A stretch of DNA of 64,000 nt from Candidatus Baltobacteraceae bacterium (GTDB lineage: Bacteria; Vulcanimicrobiota; Vulcanimicrobiia; Vulcanimicrobiales; Vulcanimicrobiaceae), in assembly GCA_036489885.1 (NCBI GenBank), contig DASXEW010000003.1, positions 1,550,001 through 1,614,000 of the forward strand. The letters are read 5' to 3'. Positions 8,678 through 16,792 of the stretch are shown here, piece by piece. The notes beneath the pieces are model-generated. The model ran no database searches. It was not told where the DNA came from and saw only the letters and a program-made list of their open reading frames with translations. The translations under genes were made by a program, and so were the position numbers. Position 1 is the stretch's first letter. The number at the start of each line of letters is the position of its first letter.

Positions 8678-8705
8678 TTGAAGCCTACGCCCGTCGCACT
8701 ATACT
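8678..8705 (+). promoter_or_regulatory. promoter of the fluoride-regulated MutS-like operon
   Basis: TTGAAG at 8678-8683 and TATACT at 8700-8705 are separated by 16 bases. Transcription would start near 8712, immediately before riboswitch no. 2. Confidence 0.6.
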
Positions 8706-8716
8706 AGAGGGGATAT

Positions 8717-8777
8717 CGGCGATGGGGCTCGCCGCAGACGTCGCGGACGCGACTGATGGCTCCTAGTTTTGTAGGAG
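8717..8777 (+). promoter_or_regulatory. fluoride riboswitch no. 2, before unknown/MutS-like operon
   Basis: GGCGATGGGGCTCGCC (from 8718) is followed by a GTCGCG/GCGAC hairpin and then CTGATGGCTCCTA. The loop GGGGCT can pair with GGCTCC, using wobble pairs, for the crcB pseudoknot. Downstream, CTCCTA can instead pair with TAGGAG (8772-8777), which holds the ribosome site six bases before the ATG at 8784. It lies back to back with riboswitch no. 1 in the same 210-bp divergent region. Confidence 0.9.
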
Positions 8778-8783
8778 AGCCAT

Positions 8784-9353
8784 ATGATCGATGATCCGCA
8801 CCTCGCCACCGCGCGCGAATTCGAACGTTCTGCGCGCCATACACTCACAGACGCTTGCGGCACCGATATCGCGATCCTTGATCGGCTGTGCGCCGATGCC
8901 TTCGCGAACGCGCGTGCGGCGTTCGAAGATGCGCTGGGCTCAGCCGGCTACGATCAGAACGGGATGCACAAGCTGCTTAACGAGCGCGCAAGAGTCATCG
9001 CCGAACACTGTACGCGTCGGGTTCGCGACACGACGAACGTCCGATTTCGCGCGCGCTTTCGGTCATACGCCGAAGCAGTTTGGGAGACTGAATCACGGCT
9101 GGTTGCCCGCCCGCGTCGAATTGCACTCCCGCGAATTCACATTCGTGCCGTTCAACCCGCGATTGGCGCACACGCCTCACCCGACGATATCGTCGAGGCG
9201 TGGATGCTTGACTTAACCACTCAACTCCACGCAGCAGTGCGCGAAGCAGTAGCGATTGCCGTCGAGACGGTCATCAAACGCCTCATCGCGAGCGTTTCTC
9301 GATCAAGAACCGCCCACGCCTTGTTCACACTACGCTCGGTGACGCCGTCATGA
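8784..9353 (+). CDS. hypothetical protein, first gene of the fluoride-regulated MutS-like operon
   Basis: A 189-aa protein that I do not recognise. It is charged and probably mostly helical, rich in Arg and Ala, with no signal peptide, membrane segment or metal motif. It contains only three cysteines, at scattered positions. The start ATG follows AGGAG by six bases, and that site can be sequestered by riboswitch no. 2. Its stop overlaps the start of the first MutS-like gene by 4 bp (ATGA), so the two are translationally coupled and probably function together. Codon use resembles its neighbours. Confidence 0.7.
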   Translation: MIDDPHLATAREFERSARHTLTDACGTDIAILDRLCADAFANARAAFEDALGSAGYDQNGMHKLLNERARVIAEHCTRRVRDTTNVRFRARFRSYAEAVWETESRLVARPRRIALPRIHIRAVQPAIGAHASPDDIVEAWMLDLTTQLHAAVREAVAIAVETVIKRLIASVSRSRTAHALFTLRSVTPS

Positions 9354-10882
9354 CAAGTATTCTGTTCCCCGTATCGCCTTCGGCCGAGGTACTCGCCGAC
9401 CGCCAGCCGGACTGCTTTTCGGACCTGAACCTTGATCAGATCGTTGCGGCGATCATCGCCGGCAAAGAAGAGTACAATCTCAAGCCGTTCTTCCATCTTG
9501 CGCTTATTGACCATGAAGGCATTCTCTATCGCCAGAACGTTTTTGCGGATATTGAAAACACACAAGTGCTTGAAAACGTGCGACGGTTTGCGACCCGCAT
9601 GCACGACATGCGCGCGCATGTTGCTCAATCAGAAAAGATGCGAAACACGTATGAGGCGGAAGCCTGGTTCCTTGAAGCGATCGCGATGTACTGCGAGGCA
9701 GTGCGCGAACTTGCAACCCAACTTGATGCTGCTGCTCCTCAATCGATTGGGTTTGAACGCTTCCGACAATATCTCTTAAGATACGTCGGGAGCAGCGCTT
9801 TTCGAGCGCTCGTCGCGGAAAAAGAACAGGTCGAGTCGCAGCTTGCGGGCGTGCGCTACAGTATACTCGTCCAAAATGGCGGCTTTAGCGTTCTGCGTTA
9901 CGACAATGAGGCGGATTACGGTGCCGTCATCGATGAGACATTCGAGAAGTTCAAGCGGTCGGCGGCGACCGACTATCTCGTAACGTTCAAAGAACGCTCG
10001 CCGGAGATGAACCATATCGAGGCGCAGATTCTAATCTTCGTAGCGAAGCTGTTCCCCGACGAGTTGGGTCATCTCAACCGCTTTTGCAAGCGACACCGCG
10101 TATATGTTGATGATGTCATTGCGAGGTTCGATCGCGAGGTGCAATTCTACGTCTCATATCTCGAATATATTGATAAGCTTCGAGGCGCAGGGCTGAGTGT
10201 TTGCTATCCCGTCATCGCGCAAGGGTCCGATAAGTGTATATTCGGTAACAATATCTTCGATATGGCGCTGGCGCACAAGCTGATCGGTGCCCAGTCATCC
10301 GTTGTCTGCAACGACTTCTCACTCGATGGCGAGGAACGGATGATCGTCGTCACCGGCCCGAATCAGGGCGGAAAGACAACGTTCGCGCGGACGTTCGGGC
10401 AAGTGCATTATCTGGCGGCCATAGGCTGCCCCATCGCCGGCAGTGATGCGCGACTCTATTTGTTCGACAACCTCTTCACGCATTTCGAACGAGAGGAGAG
10501 CATCGAGAACCTACGCGGTAAGCTCGAGGACGATCTTCACCGCCTCCACGAGATCATCGAGACCGCTACCCCGGCGTCGATCGTCATTCTCAACGAAATA
10601 TTCACGTCGACGACGATTCACGATGCCGTCTTCCTTAGTCGACACGTAATGGAACAGCTGCTCTCGCATGACGTACTCGGTGTGTGGGTGACTTTTATCG
10701 ACGAGCTCTCGAGCCTGAGTCCGAAGACGGTCAGCATGGTGAGTACGGTTGTCCCCGATCAACCGGCAATGCGGACGTTCAAAGTCGTTCGGCGCGTGGC
10801 AGATGGGCTCGCGTACGCGCTCGCCATCGCGGAGAAATATCATGTCACATACAACGCCCTTCTGGAGCGGATACCGTCGTGA
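9350..10882 (+). CDS. MutS-like ATPase A
   Basis: A 510-aa protein with a C-terminal MutS-type ABC ATPase domain. Walker A is VTGPNQGGKTTF near residue 345. Walker B is SIVILNEIFTSTT, where MutS usually has DE, so the first acidic residue is Asn here. A MutS-like region (IENLRGKLEDDLHRLHEII) lies between them. The N-terminal 330 residues resemble the MutS lever/core helices; there is no mismatch-binding domain with the Phe-x-Glu motif. Mismatch repair is therefore unlikely; related MutS-like ATPases act in branched-DNA or ribosome processes. It overlaps both neighbours by 4 bp in an operon behind fluoride riboswitch no. 2. It may form a heterodimer with the next gene's product. Confidence 0.8.
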   Translation: MTSILFPVSPSAEVLADRQPDCFSDLNLDQIVAAIIAGKEEYNLKPFFHLALIDHEGILYRQNVFADIENTQVLENVRRFATRMHDMRAHVAQSEKMRNTYEAEAWFLEAIAMYCEAVRELATQLDAAAPQSIGFERFRQYLLRYVGSSAFRALVAEKEQVESQLAGVRYSILVQNGGFSVLRYDNEADYGAVIDETFEKFKRSAATDYLVTFKERSPEMNHIEAQILIFVAKLFPDELGHLNRFCKRHRVYVDDVIARFDREVQFYVSYLEYIDKLRGAGLSVCYPVIAQGSDKCIFGNNIFDMALAHKLIGAQSSVVCNDFSLDGEERMIVVTGPNQGGKTTFARTFGQVHYLAAIGCPIAGSDARLYLFDNLFTHFEREESIENLRGKLEDDLHRLHEIIETATPASIVILNEIFTSTTIHDAVFLSRHVMEQLLSHDVLGVWVTFIDELSSLSPKTVSMVSTVVPDQPAMRTFKVVRRVADGLAYALAIAEKYHVTYNALLERIPS

Positions 10883-12387
10883 AGGCGTTCCTTATGTATC
10901 CCGACCGCGATTTTGATATCGAACACCCACTTCCGTGGAATGCCTTGGACCTCGCGCAGGATCTCGAGCTCAACGCGCTCTTCACGGCGATGAGTCGCGA
11001 AGATAAATTTCTCTACGAAGTTACCCGACGTGCAGTGTTTTCGAGCATAAGCGATATCGCCACGATTCGGTATCGACAGGCGATTCTCGCTGACTGTCTA
11101 GCGTATCCCGACGCGCTGCGCCAGATGTATGCGATCGCTGTGGAGGCGGAAGAGGGGAAGCGGGGTTATTACTGGATATCGAGCGGCCGCTATCCGTCCT
11201 CGACGCTCACGGGCGCCGTTGGTTTGCTCGAGTTTTGCGTTGGCATCCTTCGAAAGCTCCGAAAAGCGACGGATGCTTATCATGAAGCCTTTCGTTCTCC
11301 CGGGTTCAAGACGTTGTGCGCGACGCTTAAGGAAGAGCTCTCCGATGACTACTTCGATGTCGTCGAAGCACACCTCAAGCGTCTCAAGTTCAAGGGCGGC
11401 GCGCTGATCAGTGCGCGGCTCGGCGCCGGTAACAAAGGCGTCGATTACATCTTACGGCGCCCGAATCACCCCGACCGTAATTGGTTTGAACGGCTCTTTG
11501 GGGGAGGGCCGGACGCTTACTCTTACCAGCTACATCCGCGCGACGAGGCTGGGGCGCGTGCGCTCTCCTCGCTCCGCGACCGCGGCCTCAATCGCGTCGC
11601 GAACGCAGCGGCGCAGGCCGCCGACCATATTTTGAGTTTTCTCAAGTTATTGCGCGCAGAACTCGGGTTCTATGTCGCGTGCCTCAACGTGCACACGAAA
11701 CTCATCGAGAAAGGCGAGCCGATCTGCTTCCCTGACGTCAGCGAGAGTAACATCCGGCGGCATTGGTTTAAAGGTCTTTACGACGTCTCCTTGGCGCTGA
11801 CGATTTCCGATCGCGTCGTTGGCAACGACGTGGACGCCGATGATAGCGAAGTCGTTGTTGTGACGGGTGCCAATCGCGGCGGAAAGTCCGTATTTCTGCG
11901 CAGCATAGGCCTCGCACAACTAATGATGCAGTGTGGTATGTTCGTCGGAGCGGAAGCGTTCGCGGCAAACACGTGCGTTGGCCTCTACACACACTACAAA
12001 CGCGAAGAAGACTCGTCGATGACGCACGGAAAGTTTGCGGAAGAAATATCACGCATGGACGAGATTGCAGGATACTTGCACCCGAATTCGCTGGTGCTGT
12101 TCAACGAGTCGTTCGCCGCAACCAATGATCGTGAAGGTTCCGAGATCGCACGACAAATCGTAGCTGCGTTGCTCGAAAAACGCATCAAGATATTCTACGT
12201 GACCCACCTCTATAAATTTGCTCGAACTCTTTGGGAAGAAAAGGCGCACAAGGCGACGTTCTTGCGCGCCGAGCGTCAATCGGATGGTTCACGTACGTAC
12301 AAACTTGCCGTCGGTGAGCCGCTTGAGACAAGTTTTGGTGAAGACCTCTACAACGAAATCTTCCTCGCAGAGAAACAGCGCACATGA
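10879..12387 (+). CDS. MutS-like ATPase B
   Basis: A 502-aa MutS-like ATPase. Walker A is VVTGANRGGKSVF near residue 330; Walker B is SLVLFNESFAATN, again with Asn where Asp is usual, followed by IKIFYVTHLYKFA, which supplies the conserved H-loop threonine/histidine. The N-terminal half is helical and lacks a mismatch-recognition domain. The start is the GTG at 10879, overlapping the previous stop as GTGA; an upstream frame extension would overlap MutS-like A by nearly 200 bp. Both ATPases share the Asn-Glu Walker B, suggesting an old duplication. Fluoride-riboswitch-controlled MutS-like genes have, as I recall, been noted in crcB-motif surveys. Confidence 0.8.
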   Translation: MKAFLMYPDRDFDIEHPLPWNALDLAQDLELNALFTAMSREDKFLYEVTRRAVFSSISDIATIRYRQAILADCLAYPDALRQMYAIAVEAEEGKRGYYWISSGRYPSSTLTGAVGLLEFCVGILRKLRKATDAYHEAFRSPGFKTLCATLKEELSDDYFDVVEAHLKRLKFKGGALISARLGAGNKGVDYILRRPNHPDRNWFERLFGGGPDAYSYQLHPRDEAGARALSSLRDRGLNRVANAAAQAADHILSFLKLLRAELGFYVACLNVHTKLIEKGEPICFPDVSESNIRRHWFKGLYDVSLALTISDRVVGNDVDADDSEVVVVTGANRGGKSVFLRSIGLAQLMMQCGMFVGAEAFAANTCVGLYTHYKREEDSSMTHGKFAEEISRMDEIAGYLHPNSLVLFNESFAATNDREGSEIARQIVAALLEKRIKIFYVTHLYKFARTLWEEKAHKATFLRAERQSDGSRTYKLAVGEPLETSFGEDLYNEIFLAEKQRT

Positions 12388-13008
12388 GCGGCCCAACAAC
12401 CAAGGTACTGCTTGTGCGACACGGCCACGTCGAGGGCATCGATCCACCGCGATTTCGGGGTAGAAACGACCTACCGCTGACGCCCCTTGGAATCGTGCAA
12501 GCTGAGGCAGTCGGGAAGCGAATTGCAGAGCGATGGGAGCCGGCCTCAGTCTATGCAAGTCCTATCGGTCGCGCGATGCATACCGCCGAAGCAATTGCGC
12601 ATCCGCTTGGGCTTGCGGTGCGCCCCGAACCGGATCTCATTGAGATTGATTACGGAGAGTGGACGGGCCTCGGACACGCCGACGTCCTTTCTTCATGGGC
12701 CACCGAAGCGAAGCTCTGGTTCCGGGCGCCCGATGTCGCACATATTCCGGGAGGCGAGGTACTTAGCGACGTTTCCCGCCGCATCTCACGCGGCGTGGGC
12801 AATCTCGTACGCCGGCACCGCAACCATCGTGATCGTCGGCCACGAGGCGATCAATCGCGTTGTCTTACTGTACGCACTGGGATTGCCGTTGTCCCATTAT
12901 TGGCGCTTTCGTCAAGGCCCGTGCTGCATCAACGAGCTGGATTTCGAACCCGACAAATGTATCGTCTGCTCGATCAACGATATGTCGCACGTTCCGGTCC
13001 GTGCGTAG
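12384..13008 (+). pseudogene. phosphoglycerate mutase-like histidine phosphatase, frameshifted
   Basis: The first part reads as a histidine phosphatase: the catalytic VLLVRHGHVEG at the N-terminus, then YASPIGRAMHTAEAIA and the acidic IDYGEWTG. After about 12775-12800 this frame loses all similarity and ends at 13058. The homologous C-terminal half continues in the +1 frame (TIVIVGHEAINRVVLLYALG, then LDFEPDKCIVCSINDMSHV) and stops at 13008. The two catalytic histidines are thus in different frames. A one-base insertion or two-base deletion near GTTTCCCGCC would explain it. It may be a recent mutation, an assembly error or recoding. The start overlaps the MutS-like B stop (ATGA). Confidence 0.8.
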
Positions 13009-13014
13009 GCGTTC

Positions 13015-14190
13015 CTACATTCGGTGTTGTGGTCGGAGTCTTCGGGCGACGCGGATGAATATCGGAACGGCGATAAGCTGCAGCGCGACGCAAAAGGCGA
13101 CGAGATCGACTAGCGATCGCGTATAGAAAATGCCAATCACGAGGCTTCCGGCGAACCAAGCGACTCCATACGCAGCGGTGAAAATGCCAAACGCAGACGC
13201 TCGGTGCTCGCGCGCAACCATCGTTGATACGGCTGCCGGTATGATCGATTCGTGGACGCCCATGCTCATGCCCCAGAGAGCCGATCCGAGAACGCTGAGC
13301 CAGAACGATCCGAGAAAAACCAGCGGTGTCGCGCATGCGGCGACGACGGTTAAGGGGACGAGAATAACAAGTCCGAAACGATCGAATAACCGTCCAAACG
13401 TGAGTGAACCGGCGCCACTTGCCGCCATCGCGATCGCGTAGAACACGGGCAGGAACCCATTCGAGACGGGGAGTTCTGTATGAAAGCGATACGAGATCAG
13501 CGAGAAATCCGCGAACCCCGCAGCGACGAGAATCGCTCCGCTCAGATACAGCCAAAAAAGTGGCGGGATTCCCCGCGTACGAACTTCGAGCGTTCGTGAC
13601 GCCAGGGTTTCTGGTCGCGGATATATGATGCGCGCGATACACAGAAGAAATAGACAGGTTAGAGCCGGCACAACGAGGACGGCGAATGCTTGTTGGTATG
13701 CACCTTGCGTTGCGAGTATTGCTGCAATGATCAACGGGCCAGCAAGTGCACCGGATTGATCGAGGGCTTCATGGACTCCGAAGGCCCAGCCGTAGCCAAT
13801 CTCTTCAGCCGCAACCGACAACATCACATCGCGCGGCGGATTGCGCGTCGCCCTCCCGACGCGCTCAAGTATGATGAGCGCCGCAGCTTCTTGCCACGTG
13901 CGAGCGAACGCGAGCAATGGAACGGCGACCATTTGAACGGTATATCCCACGATCGTAATGGGCCAGAATTTCCGCGTGATCTCGCTTAGGGTGCCCGAAG
14001 CCAAGCGCCAGGCGTGGCCTAATAGTTCACCGACCCCTGCGACGGCACTGATCGTGAATGCACTCGCACCGAGCAATCCGAGAAACGGTCCTGTAATGCT
14101 GCGCGCGCCTTCATACGTGCAATCGGCGAAAAAGCTCAAGACGCCGATGACAAGGACGAACTTTAGCGACGCGCGTTGTCGCGCGAGCAC
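13015..14190 (-). CDS. MFS transporter behind a fluoride riboswitch
   Basis: A 391-aa membrane protein with about twelve hydrophobic segments and the layout of the major facilitator superfamily. SFFADCTYEGARSITGPFLG near residue 25 recalls the NRE/nickel-resistance-type MFS group. It starts with GTG, three bases after the Nudix stop, so the two are co-transcribed. The transcript begins with riboswitch no. 3, which makes this protein a candidate for moving fluoride, a fluoride complex or a metabolite that becomes toxic under fluoride. That substrate idea is inference only; MFS proteins are not established fluoride channels. Its tail lies close to the convergent frameshifted phosphatase gene. 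Confidence 0.8.
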   Translation of the reverse strand: MLARQRASLKFVLVIGVLSFFADCTYEGARSITGPFLGLLGASAFTISAVAGVGELLGHAWRLASGTLSEITRKFWPITIVGYTVQMVAVPLLAFARTWQEAAALIILERVGRATRNPPRDVMLSVAAEEIGYGWAFGVHEALDQSGALAGPLIIAAILATQGAYQQAFAVLVVPALTCLFLLCIARIIYPRPETLASRTLEVRTRGIPPLFWLYLSGAILVAAGFADFSLISYRFHTELPVSNGFLPVFYAIAMAASGAGSLTFGRLFDRFGLVILVPLTVVAACATPLVFLGSFWLSVLGSALWGMSMGVHESIIPAAVSTMVAREHRASAFGIFTAAYGVAWFAGSLVIGIFYTRSLVDLVAFCVALQLIAVPIFIRVARRLRPQHRM

Positions 14191-14193
14191 CTG

Positions 14194-14655
14194 TTACTTT
14201 TTCAGTGGATGGTCAGTGTCGGTAATATTCCCGAGATAGAGGCCGCTCGTGTTCAGGTTGATCAGCGGCAAGAGTTTTGACGGCAGGAAGTCGTCATGAG
14301 CAATATTTGGATTAAGCCAGCCGACTTCGACGATGCCGTCGGCTCCGCGACGAAGCGTCGCGTCCTCCTCGATGATCTCGCACGCAAAACAGAGTTCCAG
14401 GCGCCGCGGATCCCAACGGCTTGAACCAATCTCGAAAACGAAGGCGAGATGGTCGACACGCACGCGATAGCCCGTCTCTTCGCCAACCTCACGAACCAGT
14501 GTCTCCTCAAGCGATTCGCCAATATTCGAAAAGCCACCAGGCAGTGTCCAAAACCGCTCGCCGCGACGGGCGTGACGTACGGAGAGTACAAATCCACGCT
14601 CATCTCGTACAACCGCAAGCGTACGGACACGTTGTTGTGTGACGGCTCCCTCCAT
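14194..14655 (-). CDS. Nudix hydrolase
   Basis: A 153-aa Nudix-fold pyrophosphohydrolase. The Nudix box GX5EX7REUXEEXGU is complete: GFSNIGE...REVGEETGY, around residues 41-63, providing the Mg2+-binding glutamates. Members hydrolyse nucleoside diphosphates linked to another moiety; the target here is not evident. It sits between a 49-aa ORF (4 bp upstream) and the MFS gene (3 bp downstream) in a fluoride-riboswitch operon. The ATG at 14655 follows GCA; the preceding ORF's stop is adjacent, consistent with coupled translation. Confidence 0.85.
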   Translation of the reverse strand: MEGAVTQQRVRTLAVVRDERGFVLSVRHARRGERFWTLPGGFSNIGESLEETLVREVGEETGYRVRVDHLAFVFEIGSSRWDPRRLELCFACEIIEEDATLRRGADGIVEVGWLNPNIAHDDFLPSKLLPLINLNTSGLYLGNITDTDHPLKK

Positions 14656-14658
14656 TGC

Positions 14659-14808
14659 TTACCCCTTGTTCCGAATGCAGAGAAGCGTCGAGAGGAAAAG
14701 CATCAGATCGCCGCTCGCGAGATGTTGCCGCAATCGCGCGGTGTAGAGCGTGAGTCGACGTTTGAGCTGACGTCGAACGCTATAGATTGCCCAGTCGGCA
14801 AAGATCAT
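14659..14808 (-). CDS. 49-aa small protein led by a fluoride riboswitch
   Basis: A 49-codon ORF that starts at the ATG at 14808 and ends in TAA at 14659. GGAG lies six bases upstream, within a GGAGTC that can pair with GACTCC of riboswitch no. 3. The product is basic in its first half (RRQLKRRLTLYTARLRQ) and then hydrophobic (LMLFLSTLLCI), so it may be a peripheral or short membrane-associated peptide. I do not recognise it. Its position as first gene after the riboswitch, and tight spacing to the Nudix gene, support translation. It could act as a leader for coupling. Confidence 0.6.
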   Translation of the reverse strand: MIFADWAIYSVRRQLKRRLTLYTARLRQHLASGDLMLFLSTLLCIRNKG

Positions 14809-14812
14809 GGTT

Positions 14813-14882
14813 GACTCCATTTCGCACAAAGTTTCGCGTAGGAGTCATCAGTCCGAAGACGCTTGCGGCGAACTCCATCGCC
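14813..14882 (-). promoter_or_regulatory. fluoride riboswitch no. 3, before small ORF-Nudix-MFS operon
   Basis: On the minus strand from 14882: GGCGATGGAGTTCGCC, then GCAAGCGTCTTCGGACTGATGACTCCTA in two parts ending at 14839. The loop GGAGTT pairs with GACTCC, a compensatory change relative to no. 1 (GGAGCT with GGCTCC), which supports a real pseudoknot. GACTCC is also complementary to GGAGTC (14813-14818), the ribosome site of the 49-aa ORF. The expression logic is the same as in the other five. Confidence 0.88.
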
Positions 14883-14952
14883 GGGGTGGCTTCTGCTTAT
14901 CCGCGAGTCCGATGGTTCCCCCATGCGGGCGCTTCGTTCTCTTGCCGATTTC

Positions 14953-14981
14953 TTGACAGCAGCAGCGTAGGACGGTTCAAT
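14953..14981 (+). promoter_or_regulatory. probable promoter of the dynamin-like operon
   Basis: A perfect -35 TTGACA (14953-14958) is followed after 17 bases by TTCAAT (14976-14981), a four-of-six match to TATAAT. The predicted start site near 14988 lies just before riboswitch no. 4. Confidence 0.5.
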
Positions 14982-15002
14982 ACTACTGGCGCGAGGCGCG
15001 CT

Positions 15003-15076
15003 GGGCGATGGATCCCGCCCTCGAGACACGTTCTCGAAAACCGCGGCACGCTAATGGGTCCTCCACGCTTGGAGGA
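15003..15076 (+). promoter_or_regulatory. fluoride riboswitch no. 4, before dynamin-like operon
   Basis: GGGCGATGGATCCCGCCC at 15003 is followed by an extra hairpin (TCGAGA...TCTCGA), then AAACCGCGGCACGCTAATGG and GTCCTCC. GGATCC can pair with GGGTCC for the pseudoknot. The core CTGATG reads CTAATG, so this copy is slightly divergent. The platform hairpin TCCTCCA/TGGAGGA (15059-15076) contains GGAGG, the ribosome site seven bases before the GTG at 15083. Confidence 0.82.
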
Positions 15077-15082
15077 TTTCAC

Positions 15083-16792
15083 GTGTCACTAGGTCGAGCG
15101 GCAGCCGCACTCCGCGAGATAGAACGCATCGCATGGCGACATGCCGATGAAGCGACCGCCATTGAAACACGTTCGCTGATCAATCGTTCGACGGGTAATG
15201 AGTTGACGGTGCTCATCGCCGGGCAGTTCAAGCGCGGAAAGAGCACGTTAATCAACGCGCTTATTGGCAACGATATTCTACCGACCGGCGCTCTGCCGTT
15301 GACGTCGATTGCGACGAGCGTTCACTTCGGTACGGAAAGCGCGATTGTCAGCTATCGTGATGGAGGGTCATCGCAAATCGACATCCGCGATCTTGGCGAG
15401 TATGTCACTGAAGCTGGAAATCCGGAAAACGTTCGCGCGGTAAGTGCAGTCGACGTTCACGTGCATGCCGAGTTCTTGCACGGACTTCGCATCGTCGATA
15501 CGCCCGGAGTTGCTTCGGCATTCGTGCACAATACGGATGCCGCACGTAGTGCCCTCCACGAAGCCGATGTCGCGATACTCGTCGTCGGTCCCGAACCACC
15601 GATTGGTGAGGCAGAGATTGTGTTCGCGAAAGAGGTTCGCGACGCTTCGGAGCGTCTTTTCGTTGTGTATAACAAAGCAGACTTGCTACCCGGGCAAGAG
15701 CGCGAGATCATTGGGTTTACGCAGCGCCAACTTGACGCGGCGCTCGGCTTTGAGCCCCGAATCTTTGCTCTCAGCGCTCGGGACGCGCTTTCTGCCGCTC
15801 AAGATGGACGATCAGATTCGCGATTTATGGAATTCGTTGCAGCGCTCACAGCCTTTCTCGATCGCAACCGGGATCTTGTTCGAGAGCGGTCGATTGCGCG
15901 AAAAGCTGCTGGCCTGGCGCGTCGCCTTCAATTCCTGATCGCGCTCCGCCGCCACGCTCTACGTTTACCGCTAAACGAACGCGAAGCGATGCGTCTGCGA
16001 TTCGATACACTCGTAACCGAACTTCGAGATCGTAGCCATGAACTGGCCGGCTCTCTCGATCAGGCGCTCAAAGAGATCGGCGAAAGCGTCGACCGTCACT
16101 TGGGAGAATGTTTCCAGCGATCGTGTGTCGCTCTTGCTACCGAATTGCGCTCGCTCGCGCATGATGGTGAGATCGATGCCTTCGAGCGCGCGCTTGAAAA
16201 GGGCGCGGCGACCAGGACAGGCGCCTGGGCAGACGACATCACGGAACTCTTGAATGAGCGAATGAAGGCAAATGCTGAGCGATTGCTTCGTCAAGTCGAT
16301 CGTCTCGAAAGCGAAATTCTTGCGCTCGGTGCAGGCCTCCTGAAAGCTGATCTCCCACTCCCTACGTCGCGAGCATCGACATTCGACGTTCCGGGAATCT
16401 CATTCCCGAAGGAGCGAATCGTAGACACGGGTTTAGAGATTCTCGTGCGCAGCCTCGCGCAACTCTTGCCACGAAGCTTGCGCTCGCATCTTCTCGCGCG
16501 TCGTCTTTCGCAACGCGTGGAAGAAACGCTCGGTGCGCGTCGTGGCCGACTGCGATACGCCGGGCGACGAGAAGCCGAACGTAACGTGCAAGAGCTTGGC
16601 CATCTTGCGACGATGCGACTCGCCGCTGCAGAAGGCGCAATTCGCCGTAGTTTGAGTACCCCAACAGATGCAAGCGATGACGACATTCGCGTTCTGTTGC
16701 GCAGTTGTGAGCATGACGAGGCGACGGCTGCTGCGCTGGCGGCTGATCTGGATGCTATTCCGTTAGAGGTCGAACAGGTTGTGAGCCGATGA
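15083..16792 (+). CDS. bacterial dynamin-like GTPase
   Basis: A 569-aa large GTPase. The G1 P-loop is GQFKRGKS (residues 47-54), the G2 threonine lies in LTSIATSV, G3 is DTPGVAS, and G4 is NKAD. A long helical C-terminal region with a hydrophobic patch near residues 430-480 (ILVRSLAQLLPRSLRSHLLA) could be a membrane paddle. Such proteins tubulate or repair membranes. The GTG at 15083 is preferred over the ATG at 15008, because the latter lies inside the riboswitch and only the GTG has a ribosome site (GGAGG). The next gene overlaps by 4 bp. Fluoride control is inferred from the leader; GTPases are also inhibited by fluorometal complexes, an intriguing link without proof. Confidence 0.82.
   Translation: MSLGRAAAALREIERIAWRHADEATAIETRSLINRSTGNELTVLIAGQFKRGKSTLINALIGNDILPTGALPLTSIATSVHFGTESAIVSYRDGGSSQIDIRDLGEYVTEAGNPENVRAVSAVDVHVHAEFLHGLRIVDTPGVASAFVHNTDAARSALHEADVAILVVGPEPPIGEAEIVFAKEVRDASERLFVVYNKADLLPGQEREIIGFTQRQLDAALGFEPRIFALSARDALSAAQDGRSDSRFMEFVAALTAFLDRNRDLVRERSIARKAAGLARRLQFLIALRRHALRLPLNEREAMRLRFDTLVTELRDRSHELAGSLDQALKEIGESVDRHLGECFQRSCVALATELRSLAHDGEIDAFERALEKGAATRTGAWADDITELLNERMKANAERLLRQVDRLESEILALGAGLLKADLPLPTSRASTFDVPGISFPKERIVDTGLEILVRSLAQLLPRSLRSHLLARRLSQRVEETLGARRGRLRYAGRREAERNVQELGHLATMRLAAAEGAIRRSLSTPTDASDDDIRVLLRSCEHDEATAAALAADLDAIPLEVEQVVSR

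Noticed and set aside
9350-12387. The two ATPases as ordinary MutS mismatch-repair proteins
   Set aside because: They lack the mismatch-recognition domain and have Asn-Glu in Walker B; length (about 500 aa) is too short for MutS.
15008-15082. The ATG at 15008 as start of the dynamin-like protein
   Set aside because: It lies inside the fluoride aptamer and lacks a ribosome site; the GTG at 15083 follows GGAGG at good spacing.
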